Positions 11,356 to 19,867 of a stretch of DNA of 64,000 bases are shown piece after piece; the first letter of the stretch is position 1; each line of letters opens with the position of its first letter. The position numbers were made by a program, and so were the translations under genes. This stretch comes from Actinophytocola sp963840275. Its GTDB lineage: Bacteria; Actinomycetota; Actinomycetes; Mycobacteriales; Pseudonocardiaceae. The stretch spans positions 868,001-932,000 of the forward strand of contig CAWIYK010000007.1 of the NCBI GenBank assembly GCA_963840275.1, written 5' to 3'. Below the pieces are notes generated by a model. The model was not told the DNA's origin and did not search any database. It was given only the letters and a program-made list of their open reading frames with translations.

Positions 11356-12392
11356 TGAGCACCCTCGCCCGCACCACGTTCCGACTCGAGCGGCCGCCCG
11401 TCTCCGGGGTGCTGCGGCCGCGGCTGCTCGGTGTCGCGCTGGTGCTCGCCGCGCTCGCGTTCTTCCTGTTCTGCCTGGGCATGACGGTCGGCGACTACCC
11501 GCTGAGCGTCGGCAAGGTGGTGGCGGCGCTGTTCAGCAGCGGTGAGTACTACGACCAGGTCGTGGTCTACGACTGGCGGATGCCGCGCGCGCTCGTCGGG
11601 TTGTTCGTCGGGGTGTCGTTCGGCATGTCCGGCGCGCTGTTCCAGACCATCACCCGCAACCCGCTGGCGAGCCCGGACGTCATCGGCATCTCGGCGGGCG
11701 CGACGACCGCGGTGGTCGGCGGCATCGTGCTCGGGGTGGGCGCCGGGCTCGGCACCCAGACCCTCGGGCTGGCCGGCGCGCTCGGGTCCGCGCTGCTGAT
11801 CTACGTGTTGGCGTGGCAGCGCGGCACCACCGGGTACCGGATCATCCTGGTCGGCATCGGGGTGTCGTGGGCGTGCACGAGTGCCACGAGCTACCTGCTG
11901 GCGCGCGCGAAGCTGTACGAGGCGCAGCAGATCGTCGGGTGGATGGTCGGCAACCTCAACGACAGCACGTGGAGCCAGGCGACGCCGCTGCTGGTGTCGA
12001 TGGCTGTGCTGATTCCGATCGCGGTCGTGCTGAGCGGCTGGCTGCGGGTGCTGCACCTCGGCGACGACGTGGCGGTCGGCCTGGGCACGCCGGTGCAGGT
12101 GGCGCGGCTGACGCTGCTGATCGTCGGTGTCGGGCTGGTGGCGTTCGGCACCGCGGCGGCCGGGCCGGTGGCGTTCGTGGCGCTGGCCGCGCCCCAGATC
12201 GCGAAGCGGTTGGCCGGCACGCCGGCGCCGCCGCTGGTCACGTCCGGCATCACGGGCGCGGTCGTGGTGCTCGGCAGTGATCTGCTCGCCCGCACGATGT
12301 CGTTGCCGGTCGGTGTGGTCACCGGCGTGCTCGGCGCCCCGTTCCTGCTCTGGCTGCTGGCCAGGGCCAACCGAGCCGGTTCCGGAGGATGA
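11355..12392 (+). CDS. FecCD-family iron-siderophore ABC transporter permease 2
   Basis: 345 aa second permease subunit, related to the first (TRNPLASPDVIGISAGA near residue 100, GPVAFVALAAPQIAKRL near 280), consistent with a FepD/FepG-like heterodimer. About 8-10 hydrophobic segments are visible. The start ATG overlaps the preceding stop by one base, and its own TGA overlaps the following ATG (ATGA), so the three transport genes are probably translationally coupled. Confidence 0.95.
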   Translation: MSTLARTTFRLERPPVSGVLRPRLLGVALVLAALAFFLFCLGMTVGDYPLSVGKVVAALFSSGEYYDQVVVYDWRMPRALVGLFVGVSFGMSGALFQTITRNPLASPDVIGISAGATTAVVGGIVLGVGAGLGTQTLGLAGALGSALLIYVLAWQRGTTGYRIILVGIGVSWACTSATSYLLARAKLYEAQQIVGWMVGNLNDSTWSQATPLLVSMAVLIPIAVVLSGWLRVLHLGDDVAVGLGTPVQVARLTLLIVGVGLVAFGTAAAGPVAFVALAAPQIAKRLAGTPAPPLVTSGITGAVVVLGSDLLARTMSLPVGVVTGVLGAPFLLWLLARANRAGSGG

Positions 12393-13204
12393 GTGTGACG
12401 GAGTTGCGTGCGTCGGGCCTGCGGCTGGCCTACGACGACCGGGTCGTGGTCGAGGATCTGGACCTGTTGGTGCCGCCGGGACGGATCAGCGTGATCGTGG
12501 GCGCGAACGCGTGCGGCAAGTCGACACTGCTGCGGGCACTGGCGCGACTGCTGACCCCCCGAGCCGGCACTGTGTTTCTGGAGGGCCAGTCGGTCCACAC
12601 GATGCCGACCCGTCAGGTCGCCCGCCTGTTGGGGATCCTGCCGCAGTCACCGGTGGCGCCGGACGGGTTGACGGTGATCGACCTGGTGACACGCGGTCGG
12701 TCACCACACCAGAGCTGGTGGCGACAGTGGTCGTCGGCGGACGAGGCCGCGGTGTCGGCCGCACTGGCCGCGACCGGCATGACCGACCTGGCGGACCGGC
12801 CGGTGGACGAGTTGTCCGGCGGGCAGCGACAGCGGGCCTGGATCGCGATGGCCGTAGCCCAGGAGACGCCGGTCCTGTTACTGGACGAGCCGACGACGTT
12901 CCTGGACCTGGCGCACCAGATCGACGTGCTGGATCTGGTGGTGGACCTGAACAGGCGCGAGGGCCGGACGATCGTGATGGTGCTGCATGACCTGAACCAG
13001 GCGTGCCGTTATGCCGATCATGTGATCGCCATGAAGGCGGGGCGGATCGTTGCGGAGGGGGCGCCGGGGGAGGTTGTTACGCCGGAGATGGTGGCTGAGG
13101 TGTTCGATGTTGGTTGTCAGGTGACTGTTGATCCGGTTAGCGGTACGCCGTTGATCATTCCGACCGGTCGTCATCACACGGTGGTGGCGGTTGATCGGTC
13201 TTAG
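12389..13204 (+). CDS. Iron-siderophore ABC transporter ATP-binding protein
   Basis: 271 aa cytoplasmic ATPase of the FepC/FhuC type that powers the two permeases upstream. Walker A GANACGKST is near residue 40, the ABC signature LSGGQRQR near 143, Walker B VLLLDEPTT near 163, and the switch His in VLHDLNQ near 195. Length is normal. The last 60 codons use noticeably more T-ending codons (GTTGCGGAG, GATGTTGGTTGT) than the rest of the gene, close to the inserted IS element, so this end may have been reshaped by recombination. It is the last gene of the import operon. Confidence 0.94.
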   Translation: MSVTELRASGLRLAYDDRVVVEDLDLLVPPGRISVIVGANACGKSTLLRALARLLTPRAGTVFLEGQSVHTMPTRQVARLLGILPQSPVAPDGLTVIDLVTRGRSPHQSWWRQWSSADEAAVSAALAATGMTDLADRPVDELSGGQRQRAWIAMAVAQETPVLLLDEPTTFLDLAHQIDVLDLVVDLNRREGRTIVMVLHDLNQACRYADHVIAMKAGRIVAEGAPGEVVTPEMVAEVFDVGCQVTVDPVSGTPLIIPTGRHHTVVAVDRS

Positions 13205-13380
13205 TTGGTTTCTCGAGTCTGGATGGGACACGCGGTCGGACGATCGCCTTGTTGTCCCGGCGGCACGGGGTGGGGCGATCGACGCCGCACCTCGCCGCTG
13301 GTCTCGACGGGGTGTTTGGGTGCGGCGAGGCACGGCACCGGGCAGTGGGGTGTCAAGCCCCGGGTTTGATGGAGAGTCTG

Positions 13381-14301
13381 TTATCTGGTTTCTAGGGTTG
13401 CGGTGACTGGGTGGGTCATCGCGTGTAGTGCTTCGTGCTCGGTGGGTGGGAGGTGTCCGAGTTCGCCGTGGAGGCGTCGGTTGTTGTACCAGTCGATGTA
13501 CTCGACGGTGGCGATCTCGACGTCGTCTATGCCGCGCCATGGTCCGTGGTTGCGGACGAGTTCGGCCTTGTACAACGAGTTGAACGCCTCGGCCATCGCG
13601 TTGTCGTAGGAATCTCCCTTGCTGCCAACGGATACGACGGCGTCGGCCTCGGCGAGGCGTTGGGTGTAGCGCACCGCCCGGTACTGCACACCGCGGTCAC
13701 TGTGGTGCACGAGCCCGGTCAGATCCGCGCCGGCGGTCTGGCGGCGCCAGATCGCCATCTGCAGCGCATCAAGCGCCAGATCTGTGTAGAGGCTGGTAGC
13801 GACCTGCCAGCCGACGATCAAGCGGGAGAACACATCGAGCACGAACGCCGCGTAGACCCAACCGGCGGCGGTGCGCACGTAGGTGATGTCCGCGACCCAC
13901 AACTCGTTCGATCGGGTCGCGGTGAAGTCGCGTTTCACCAGATCACCTGGCCTGCCGGTCTCCGCCGCCGGCCGTGTCGTGCGCGGAGACTTGTCCCGCA
14001 GCAGGCCCCGCAGCCCGATCTCGCGCATGAGCCGCTCAACCGTGCACCGCGCCACATCCACGCCTTGCCGGTTCAACTCGGCCCACACCTTCCGCGCCCC
14101 GTAGACGCCGTAGTTGTCCTCGTGCACCCGCTCAATCTTCTCGGCCAGCTCCCGGTCCCGGGCCGCACGGACCGACTCAGGACGTGCCTTGGCCGCGTAA
14201 TACGTCGACGATGCGATCTCCCCAGGCGTATCCTCAAGCACCTGCAAGACCGGCTGGACACCGTGCTCCTCCCGCTGGGAGTCGACGAACTCGACCTTCA
14301 T
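13381..14301 (-). CDS. IS3-family transposase OrfB (element A)
   Basis: 306 aa DDE integrase-core protein. The N-terminal HTH_21 segment (EKIERVHEDNYGVYGARKVW) is followed by the rve domain. The catalytic residues are all visible: Asp in WVADITYV, Asp in VHHSDRG, and Glu in NAMAEAFNSLYKAEL about 35 residues later. The C-terminus has the usual IDWYNNRRLHGELGH motif. No internal stop is seen, so the element may be active. Confidence 0.93.
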   Translation of the reverse strand: MKVEFVDSQREEHGVQPVLQVLEDTPGEIASSTYYAAKARPESVRAARDRELAEKIERVHEDNYGVYGARKVWAELNRQGVDVARCTVERLMREIGLRGLLRDKSPRTTRPAAETGRPGDLVKRDFTATRSNELWVADITYVRTAAGWVYAAFVLDVFSRLIVGWQVATSLYTDLALDALQMAIWRRQTAGADLTGLVHHSDRGVQYRAVRYTQRLAEADAVVSVGSKGDSYDNAMAEAFNSLYKAELVRNHGPWRGIDDVEIATVEYIDWYNNRRLHGELGHLPPTEHEALHAMTHPVTATLETR

Positions 14302-14615
14302 CGCGACGGACGGTCCAGCTCCGCTGCGAAGAAACTGGCCGCTGATTTCAGGATCTGGTTCGCCCGCCGCAGCTCACGGTTCTCACGCTCCAACTCAGCG
14401 ATTCTGGCCGCCTCGGACGAGGTCATCCCCGACCGCGTCCCCTCATCGGTCTCGGCCTGTTTCACCCACGTCCGCAACGCTTCCGGGTGCACACCGAGCT
14501 GGTCAGCGATCCGCTTGATCGCACCACCAGCCGACACCGGATCCCGCCTCGCCTCGACCGCCAAACGCGTCGCCCGCTCACGCAACTCGTCTGGGTACTT
14601 CCGTGGTGCCGCCAT
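14298..14615 (-). CDS. IS3-family OrfA (element A)
   Basis: 105 aa DNA-binding protein with an N-terminal helix-turn-helix (RKYPDELRERATRLAVE, then HPEALRTWVKQAE) and a C-terminal heptad-like segment EAARIAELERENRELRRANQ that serves as leucine zipper in this family. Its stop overlaps the start of OrfB (ATGA). IS3 transposases are normally made as an OrfAB fusion by -1 frameshifting in this overlap. Confidence 0.9.
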   Translation of the reverse strand: MAAPRKYPDELRERATRLAVEARRDPVSAGGAIKRIADQLGVHPEALRTWVKQAETDEGTRSGMTSSEAARIAELERENRELRRANQILKSAASFFAAELDRPSR

Positions 14616-14835
14616 GACTCCAAATCCTCCGGGTGTTCGATGTCTCCATCAAACCCGGGGCGGGACAGGGTTGCGTAGCCAGGATCGCCGAGTTGATTTC
14701 CCCCGGGACTCAAGTTCCTGTCCCGTTTCGGGTCGGGGCGAGACCCGCTGGCCACAAGCACACTCCCTTACCTTTCGTCTCATTGAACCGCCCCAGGTTT
14801 GATGGAGGCTCACTCGTTGAGTGAGGATGTGGATC

Positions 14836-15156
14836 ATGGCCGGGAAGAGGTACTCACGTGAGTTCCGTGAGCGTGCGGTTGGGTTGGTGTTTGAGCAGGT
14901 AGAGCAGTATGCGTCGCAGTGGGAGGCGATCTGCTCGGTGGCGGCGAAGGTGGGCGTGTCGGGCGAGACGCTGCGCAAGTGGGTGCGTCAGGCCGAGGTC
15001 GACGCCGGCGCGCGGGCGGGGACCTCGAGTGAGGAGTCGGCCGAGTTGAAGCGGCTGCGGCGGGAAGTCGCTGAGTTGCGTCGGGCTAACGAAATTTTGA
15101 AGGCTGCGTCGGCTTTCTTCGCGAGGGAGCTCGACCCTCGACCGCCACGCTCGTAG
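14836..15156 (+). CDS. IS3-family OrfA (element B)
   Basis: 106 aa helix-turn-helix protein (KRYSREFRERAVGLVFEQ, GVSGETLRKWVRQAEVD) followed by a leucine-zipper-like stretch ELKRLRREVAELRRANEILK. ATG 14836 is taken as start; in-frame GTG 14821 is an alternative. The stop at 15154-15156 lies just upstream of the OrfB reading frame, which is open across this point in the -1 frame, as expected for programmed frameshifting. Confidence 0.88.
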   Translation: MAGKRYSREFRERAVGLVFEQVEQYASQWEAICSVAAKVGVSGETLRKWVRQAEVDAGARAGTSSEESAELKRLRREVAELRRANEILKAASAFFARELDPRPPRS

Positions 15157-15206
15157 CGTTCATCACGGAACATAAGGACCGGTTCGGAGTCGAGCCGATC
15201 TGTACC

Positions 15207-16061
15207 GTGCTGACCGAATTCGGTATCAAGATCGCTCCGTCCACCTATTATGCCGCCCTCACGCGCCCGAAATCGCGGCGCGAGATCGAAGACGAGAAAC
15301 TCATGGTAGAGATTCAACGCGTGTACGACGAGAATTACCGAGTGTACGGCGCCAAGAAGATCTGGCGTCAGCTGCGGCGAGAAGGCATCCAGGTCGGGCG
15401 CAGTCGGGTCGCACGGCTGATGCGCCAGCTCGGCCTGGCGGGCGCGGTGCGCGGCAAGATAGTGCGCACCACGATCCAGGACAAGGACGGCGTTCGGGCC
15501 GCGGACCTGGTGAAACGCCAGTTCACAGCGGGTGCGCCGAACCGGTTGTGGGTAGCGGACTTCACCTACGTCGCGACCTGGGCCGGCACTGTCTACGTCG
15601 CGTTCGCCATCGATGTCTTCTCCCGCAAGATCGTGGGCTGGCGGGCGAGTACGTCCAAGGAAACGGACCTGGTGCTCGACGCTATCGACATGGGATTGCG
15701 GCACCGTGACTATCGCCCAGTGAGCGGCGAGGAGAAGCTGGTTCATCATTCCGACGCCGGGAGTCAGTATACGTCTTTCCGGTTCACCCGGCATCTTATC
15801 GACGCGGGTATCGACGCGTCGATCGGCACCGTCGGCGACGCGTACGACAACGCCCTCGCGGAATCCACCATCGGTCTCTACAAAACAGAGTTGATCAAAC
15901 CCCAAGGGCCGTGGCATAATAAGAACGAAGTCGAAATAGCTACCGCCGCCTGGGTGGAATGGTACAACGATCGACGACTTCATGAGGCCTGTGGCTATCG
16001 GCCACCGACCGAGTTCGAGACCCTGTACGAGCTAGGCGACCTGACCAGTCTGGTCGCCTGA
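15207..16061 (+). CDS. IS3-family transposase OrfB (element B)
   Basis: 284 aa from the first usable start; the same frame is open back to about 15140, where it would be joined to OrfA by a -1 shift. It contains HTH_21 (VYDENYRVYGAKKIWRQL), the first Asp in WVADFTYV, the second in HHSDAGSQY, and Glu in NALAESTIGLYKTEL, then WVEWYNDRRLHEACGY. Only about as similar to OrfB of element A as IS3 subgroups are to each other, so this is an independent insertion rather than a duplicate. Confidence 0.92.
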   Translation: MLTEFGIKIAPSTYYAALTRPKSRREIEDEKLMVEIQRVYDENYRVYGAKKIWRQLRREGIQVGRSRVARLMRQLGLAGAVRGKIVRTTIQDKDGVRAADLVKRQFTAGAPNRLWVADFTYVATWAGTVYVAFAIDVFSRKIVGWRASTSKETDLVLDAIDMGLRHRDYRPVSGEEKLVHHSDAGSQYTSFRFTRHLIDAGIDASIGTVGDAYDNALAESTIGLYKTELIKPQGPWHNKNEVEIATAAWVEWYNDRRLHEACGYRPPTEFETLYELGDLTSLVA

Positions 16062-16391
16062 CCCCAGTAACGAGTCTCTACCGAACCCGGGGCGGTTCAC
16101 ATTCTTGGTTGCTTGAAAAGAGGCTTTGAAGCAAACAAGAATGGACGAAACCCCGAGGAAGCCGAGCCCGCGCAGTGCAACCACCCACCAGTGCTTGCCG
16201 TCCTGGCCGCCGCGACCATCCTGGTTACCCCGTGCGGTAGCTCCCGATCTTTCGGTGCCGTGTCTTCGCCGCACCCGACCCACCCCCGTCGGAACCCTCC
16301 GGCGAAGGCGCGGCCTCGATCGCCCCAACCCCCCACCGGCCCGGCCCCGTTGGCGATCGTCTGACCGTGTAACCACCCACCATCCCGGCGG

Positions 16392-17540
16392 TCAGAACGG
16401 CGCGGGCTCCGGATCGGCGATCGGCTCCGGCTCATGCTCGACCCGAAACCCATGCCGGGTCACCCACGTCAACCCCCGACCATTGCGGGACTTCTCCACC
16501 CGCCACCCACCCACCGTCTTCGCCCGGTGATGCGGCCGACACGCCGGCCGCACGTTCTCCTCATCCGTCCCACCCACCGGAAACGCGGTCAGATGATCCA
16601 GATCGCACAGATGCGCCGGCTTCACACACCCCGGACCGGTGCAGGTCGGGTAGGTGGCTTGAATGTGATCCCGCAACGCCGCCGGTGGACTGTACTTCCG
16701 CCGTCCCACATCGACAGCGTGTCCGGTGAGCGGGTCGGTCAGCACCCGCTGCCAGATCGCGTCCTGCTGAGCGGCGAGTTGGAGTGCCCGCTGTGCCGGC
16801 AACCACCCATACCCCGCCAGATACCCGGGCTTGGCATCCACCCCCAACACGGTCGTGGCCGGCAGGGTGAGCCGCACCTGCACCTTCGCGTTGCTGAACC
16901 CCTTACCCGCCAAGCAATCCAACGCCACATCAGCGCTGATCTGATCCAGAGTCCGATCATCGCCAGCGGTCTTGATCTGCCGAGCCAACGCCCGCACCCG
17001 ATCATGAGCCAGCTGAGTCCGCTCGACGTCACCCATGACCGTGAACAACCCGGCACCATCATCAAGATGCTCATGCGTCACCTCCCGAGCCGCCGTCTTC
17101 GCTGCCGCACGCGCCGCAGCCGCCGCCGGATCCGCCAGATTCACCGCCCGCCGCAACCGATCACTGAGCTGCCGCGGATTCAACCCCGCCGCCTGTGCGG
17201 CGATCGCCGCCTCCACCCGAGCCACATCCTCATCCGACAAGACTTCAGTGGCCTCCGCGATCTGCCGCGCCTTGAACTCATCGATCTCCCCAGCACGCAA
17301 CGCCGCGAACGTCGCCGGCAGCCGGGACGTCAACGCCACCGCCAACCCGATCCGCTTCCGCGCGAACGACACCGTCCACTTGAACGCCGCCGCAACCTCC
17401 AACGGCACAAACTCCCTGTCGTCACCGGGATGCAGTGCCACGAACTGCGCGAGACAGTCCAACAACTCAGCCGACTCCCGAGCCACCCGACTCGCACACC
17501 CGAGGCCCGCAACCAGCAGCTCATGACCTTCATCGAACAT
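16392..17540 (-). CDS. DUF222 / HNH endonuclease domain protein (13E12-repeat family)
   Basis: 382 aa. Residues about 10-270 form the DUF222 (13E12) domain common in mycobacteria and relatives; residues about 300-360 carry an HNH nuclease fold with CTGPGC, LCDLDHL, then NVRPACRPHH, giving the Cys pairs and the D-H/N/H catalytic set. Such proteins are multicopy, often next to mobile DNA, and their biological role is unsettled. It is followed leftward by 290 bp without a recognisable gene up to IS element B. Upstream (17541-18300) lie at least two degraded copies of its own 5' end and leader, showing a local tandem array in decay. Confidence 0.88.
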   Translation of the reverse strand: MFDEGHELLVAGLGCASRVARESAELLDCLAQFVALHPGDDREFVPLEVAAAFKWTVSFARKRIGLAVALTSRLPATFAALRAGEIDEFKARQIAEATEVLSDEDVARVEAAIAAQAAGLNPRQLSDRLRRAVNLADPAAAAARAAAKTAAREVTHEHLDDGAGLFTVMGDVERTQLAHDRVRALARQIKTAGDDRTLDQISADVALDCLAGKGFSNAKVQVRLTLPATTVLGVDAKPGYLAGYGWLPAQRALQLAAQQDAIWQRVLTDPLTGHAVDVGRRKYSPPAALRDHIQATYPTCTGPGCVKPAHLCDLDHLTAFPVGGTDEENVRPACRPHHRAKTVGGWRVEKSRNGRGLTWVTRHGFRVEHEPEPIADPEPAPF

Positions 17541-17560
17541 ACGTTCAGGCTACCCGGTCG

Positions 17561-18300
17561 GGCGCAAAAGACCTTACGCAGCAGGGAAGTTCACCCGACC
17601 GGGTACACCTCGCGATCCAGGTAAACCCGCCGCCGGCCACGACCCCGGGTCAGCCTCCGGCCCCCGATTTCCGGCCTACCGGCAACCACCGGCAGCCCCT
17701 ACGCGGCGGTCCCCACCGACCCGAGCCACGCGACGCGTACGGTCGAGGCCCTGGGCAGCAGCTCATGACCTTGCTGGACGCAAAGTCCTTATGTGGAAGG
17801 GAAATTCTCCAACCGGGCGCGCCTCCCGATGCAGGTAAACCTGCCGTCGGCCGCGATCCCGGGTCGGCCTCCGGCCCCCGATTTCCAGCCTACCGGCAAC
17901 CACCGACAGCCTCGGCGCGCCGATCTCCGCCGACCCGAGCCACGTCCTCGTCGGAGAGAACCTCAGCGACCTGCTGAGCCCTTGAACCCAGCCCGCAACG
18001 CCGCAAACGACACCGTCCACTTGATCGCCGCCGCAACCTCCAACGGCACAAACTCTCTGTCGTCACCGGGATTGCAGCGCCACGAACCAAGCGAGACACT
18101 CCAACAGCTCAACTCCTGAGTCGCACGACTTGCACAGTCGAAACCCTGCGCAAACAGCTCATGACCTTGTCGGACGCGAAGTCCTTACGTAGAAAGGAAG
18201 TTCACCCAACGGGGCACACCTCGCGATCCAGATAGACCCGCCGCCGGTCGGCCTCCGGCCCCCGATTTCCACCCTACCGGCAACCCCCGACAATCCCGGC
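17561..18300. repeat. Degenerate tandem repeats of the HNH gene leader
   Basis: Three related copies, about 17561-17735, 17777-17945 and 18173-18300, share successive landmarks: CCTTACG.AG.AGGGAAGTTC, then a GCGATCCAG.TA-A-CCCGCCG block, GGCCTCCGGCCCCCGATTTCC and CTACCGGCAACC. Each copy is preceded by CAGCTCATGACCTT, which is the complement of the HNH gene's start region. The unit is therefore a gene start plus its upstream leader, repeated and diverged. No intact gene is present between 17541 and 18461. Confidence 0.82.
17935..18170 (-). pseudogene. Remnant of a second DUF222/HNH gene 5' end
   Basis: Stretches here align with codons of the intact gene at 17215-17520. Examples are the CCACGTCCTCGTCGGAGA region (matching the SDEDVA coding segment), GACACCGTCCACTTGA and GCAACCTCCAACGGCACAAA, then CTGTCGTCACCGGGAT. 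The copy is short, out of frame and lacks the nuclease domain. It is the best preserved of the decaying copies in the array. Confidence 0.75.
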
Positions 18301-18324
18301 CGTCGAAAGCCGCCACGGAACCAG

Positions 18325-18352
18325 TTGTCCACAGACGACAGAGTTGTCCACA
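18325..18352 (+). other. Pair of DnaA-box-like 9-mers
   Basis: TTGTCCACA occurs at 18325-18333 and again at 18344-18352, in the same orientation, 19 bp start to start. This is the box consensus described for Streptomyces DnaA. No dnaA, dnaN or parAB lies nearby, so an origin is unlikely; a DnaA-titration site, a relic, or part of the HNH leader are alternatives. Confidence 0.5.
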
Positions 18353-18425
18353 GGACAGCTCATGGCAGGCCGTCCGTGTCGGTGCCCCGGAGTAGCGTGG
18401 ATCAAGGGGGCCGGAGGCAAGGCAC

Positions 18426-18452
18426 GGCGCCATGCCCGAGGGGCACGGCGCC
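18426..18452 (-). terminator. Hairpin terminator after chitinase
   Basis: GGCGCCATGCCC and GGGCACGGCGCC form a 12-bp stem with one A-C mismatch and a 3-nt loop, about 10 bp past the chitinase stop. There is no clear T-run, as is usual for high-GC actinomycetes. Confidence 0.6.
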
Positions 18453-18461
18453 GCGTGGAAG

Positions 18462-19706
<1,245 letters not shown>

Positions 19707-19763
19707 TCGTCTCCTCGTGGATGCAGGGGGTCCAACGCGTGTGGAGAGCTCCGGTATCACTAT

Positions 19764-19777
19764 GTGGTCTAGACCAC
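19764..19777. promoter_or_regulatory. DasR-type operator (dre) / chitinase direct-repeat element
   Basis: GTGGTCTAGACCAC is a perfect 14-bp palindrome matching the core of DasR sites (TGGTCTAGACCA) and the 12-bp elements known in Streptomyces chitinase promoters. It lies 58 bp upstream of the chitinase ATG. Confidence 0.8.
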
Positions 19778-19786
19778 GTCCCGTCA

Positions 19787-19803
19787 AGTGGTACAGACCA
19801 ACT
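19787..19803. promoter_or_regulatory. Second DasR-like element
   Basis: AGTGGTACAGACCAACT contains TGGTACAGACCA, a near-palindromic variant of the first site, 24 bp from it. Such paired elements are typical of chitinase promoters. It is also 65 bp upstream of the alcohol dehydrogenase start on the other strand. Confidence 0.7.
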
Positions 19804-19867
19804 GGCAAATGTCATGGCGCTGATTAGGCTGGTCGGCAGTGGTGCCAGGCAACGAGGCGGGGTGCCC

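Larger units (their letters stand above)
13351..14667 (-). mobile_element. Complete IS3-family insertion sequence, element A (1317 bp)
   Basis: Imperfect terminal inverted repeats match 23 of 25 bases (13351-13375 and 14643-14667), with an 18-bp identical core CCCCGGGTTTGATGGAGA. The ends are TG..CA as usual for IS3 elements. The flanks carry GGG on both sides (13348-13350, 14668-14670), consistent with a 3-bp target duplication. It holds two overlapping ORFs (OrfA, OrfB) on the minus strand. It sits just downstream of the siderophore import operon and looks intact. Confidence 0.9.
14784..16099 (+). mobile_element. Complete IS3-family insertion sequence, element B (1316 bp)
   Basis: A second, different IS3-family element begins 116 bp after element A. 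Its ends start TGAACCGCCCC and form an imperfect inverted repeat of about 28 bp with a handful of mismatches. Both flanks carry CAT (14781-14783, 16100-16102), consistent with a 3-bp target duplication. It has two plus-strand ORFs with a full DDE triad. A 500-bp internal fragment of the same element is found again at 38515-39014 with one base change, so it has been present in more than one place in this genome. Confidence 0.9.

Noticed and set aside
16100..16391. Short overlapping frames between IS element B and the HNH gene
   Set aside because: No ribosome site, no recognisable domain, and composition like non-coding DNA.
18325..18352. Replication origin
   Set aside because: Only two boxes, no dnaA/dnaN/parAB and no AT-rich unwinding region.
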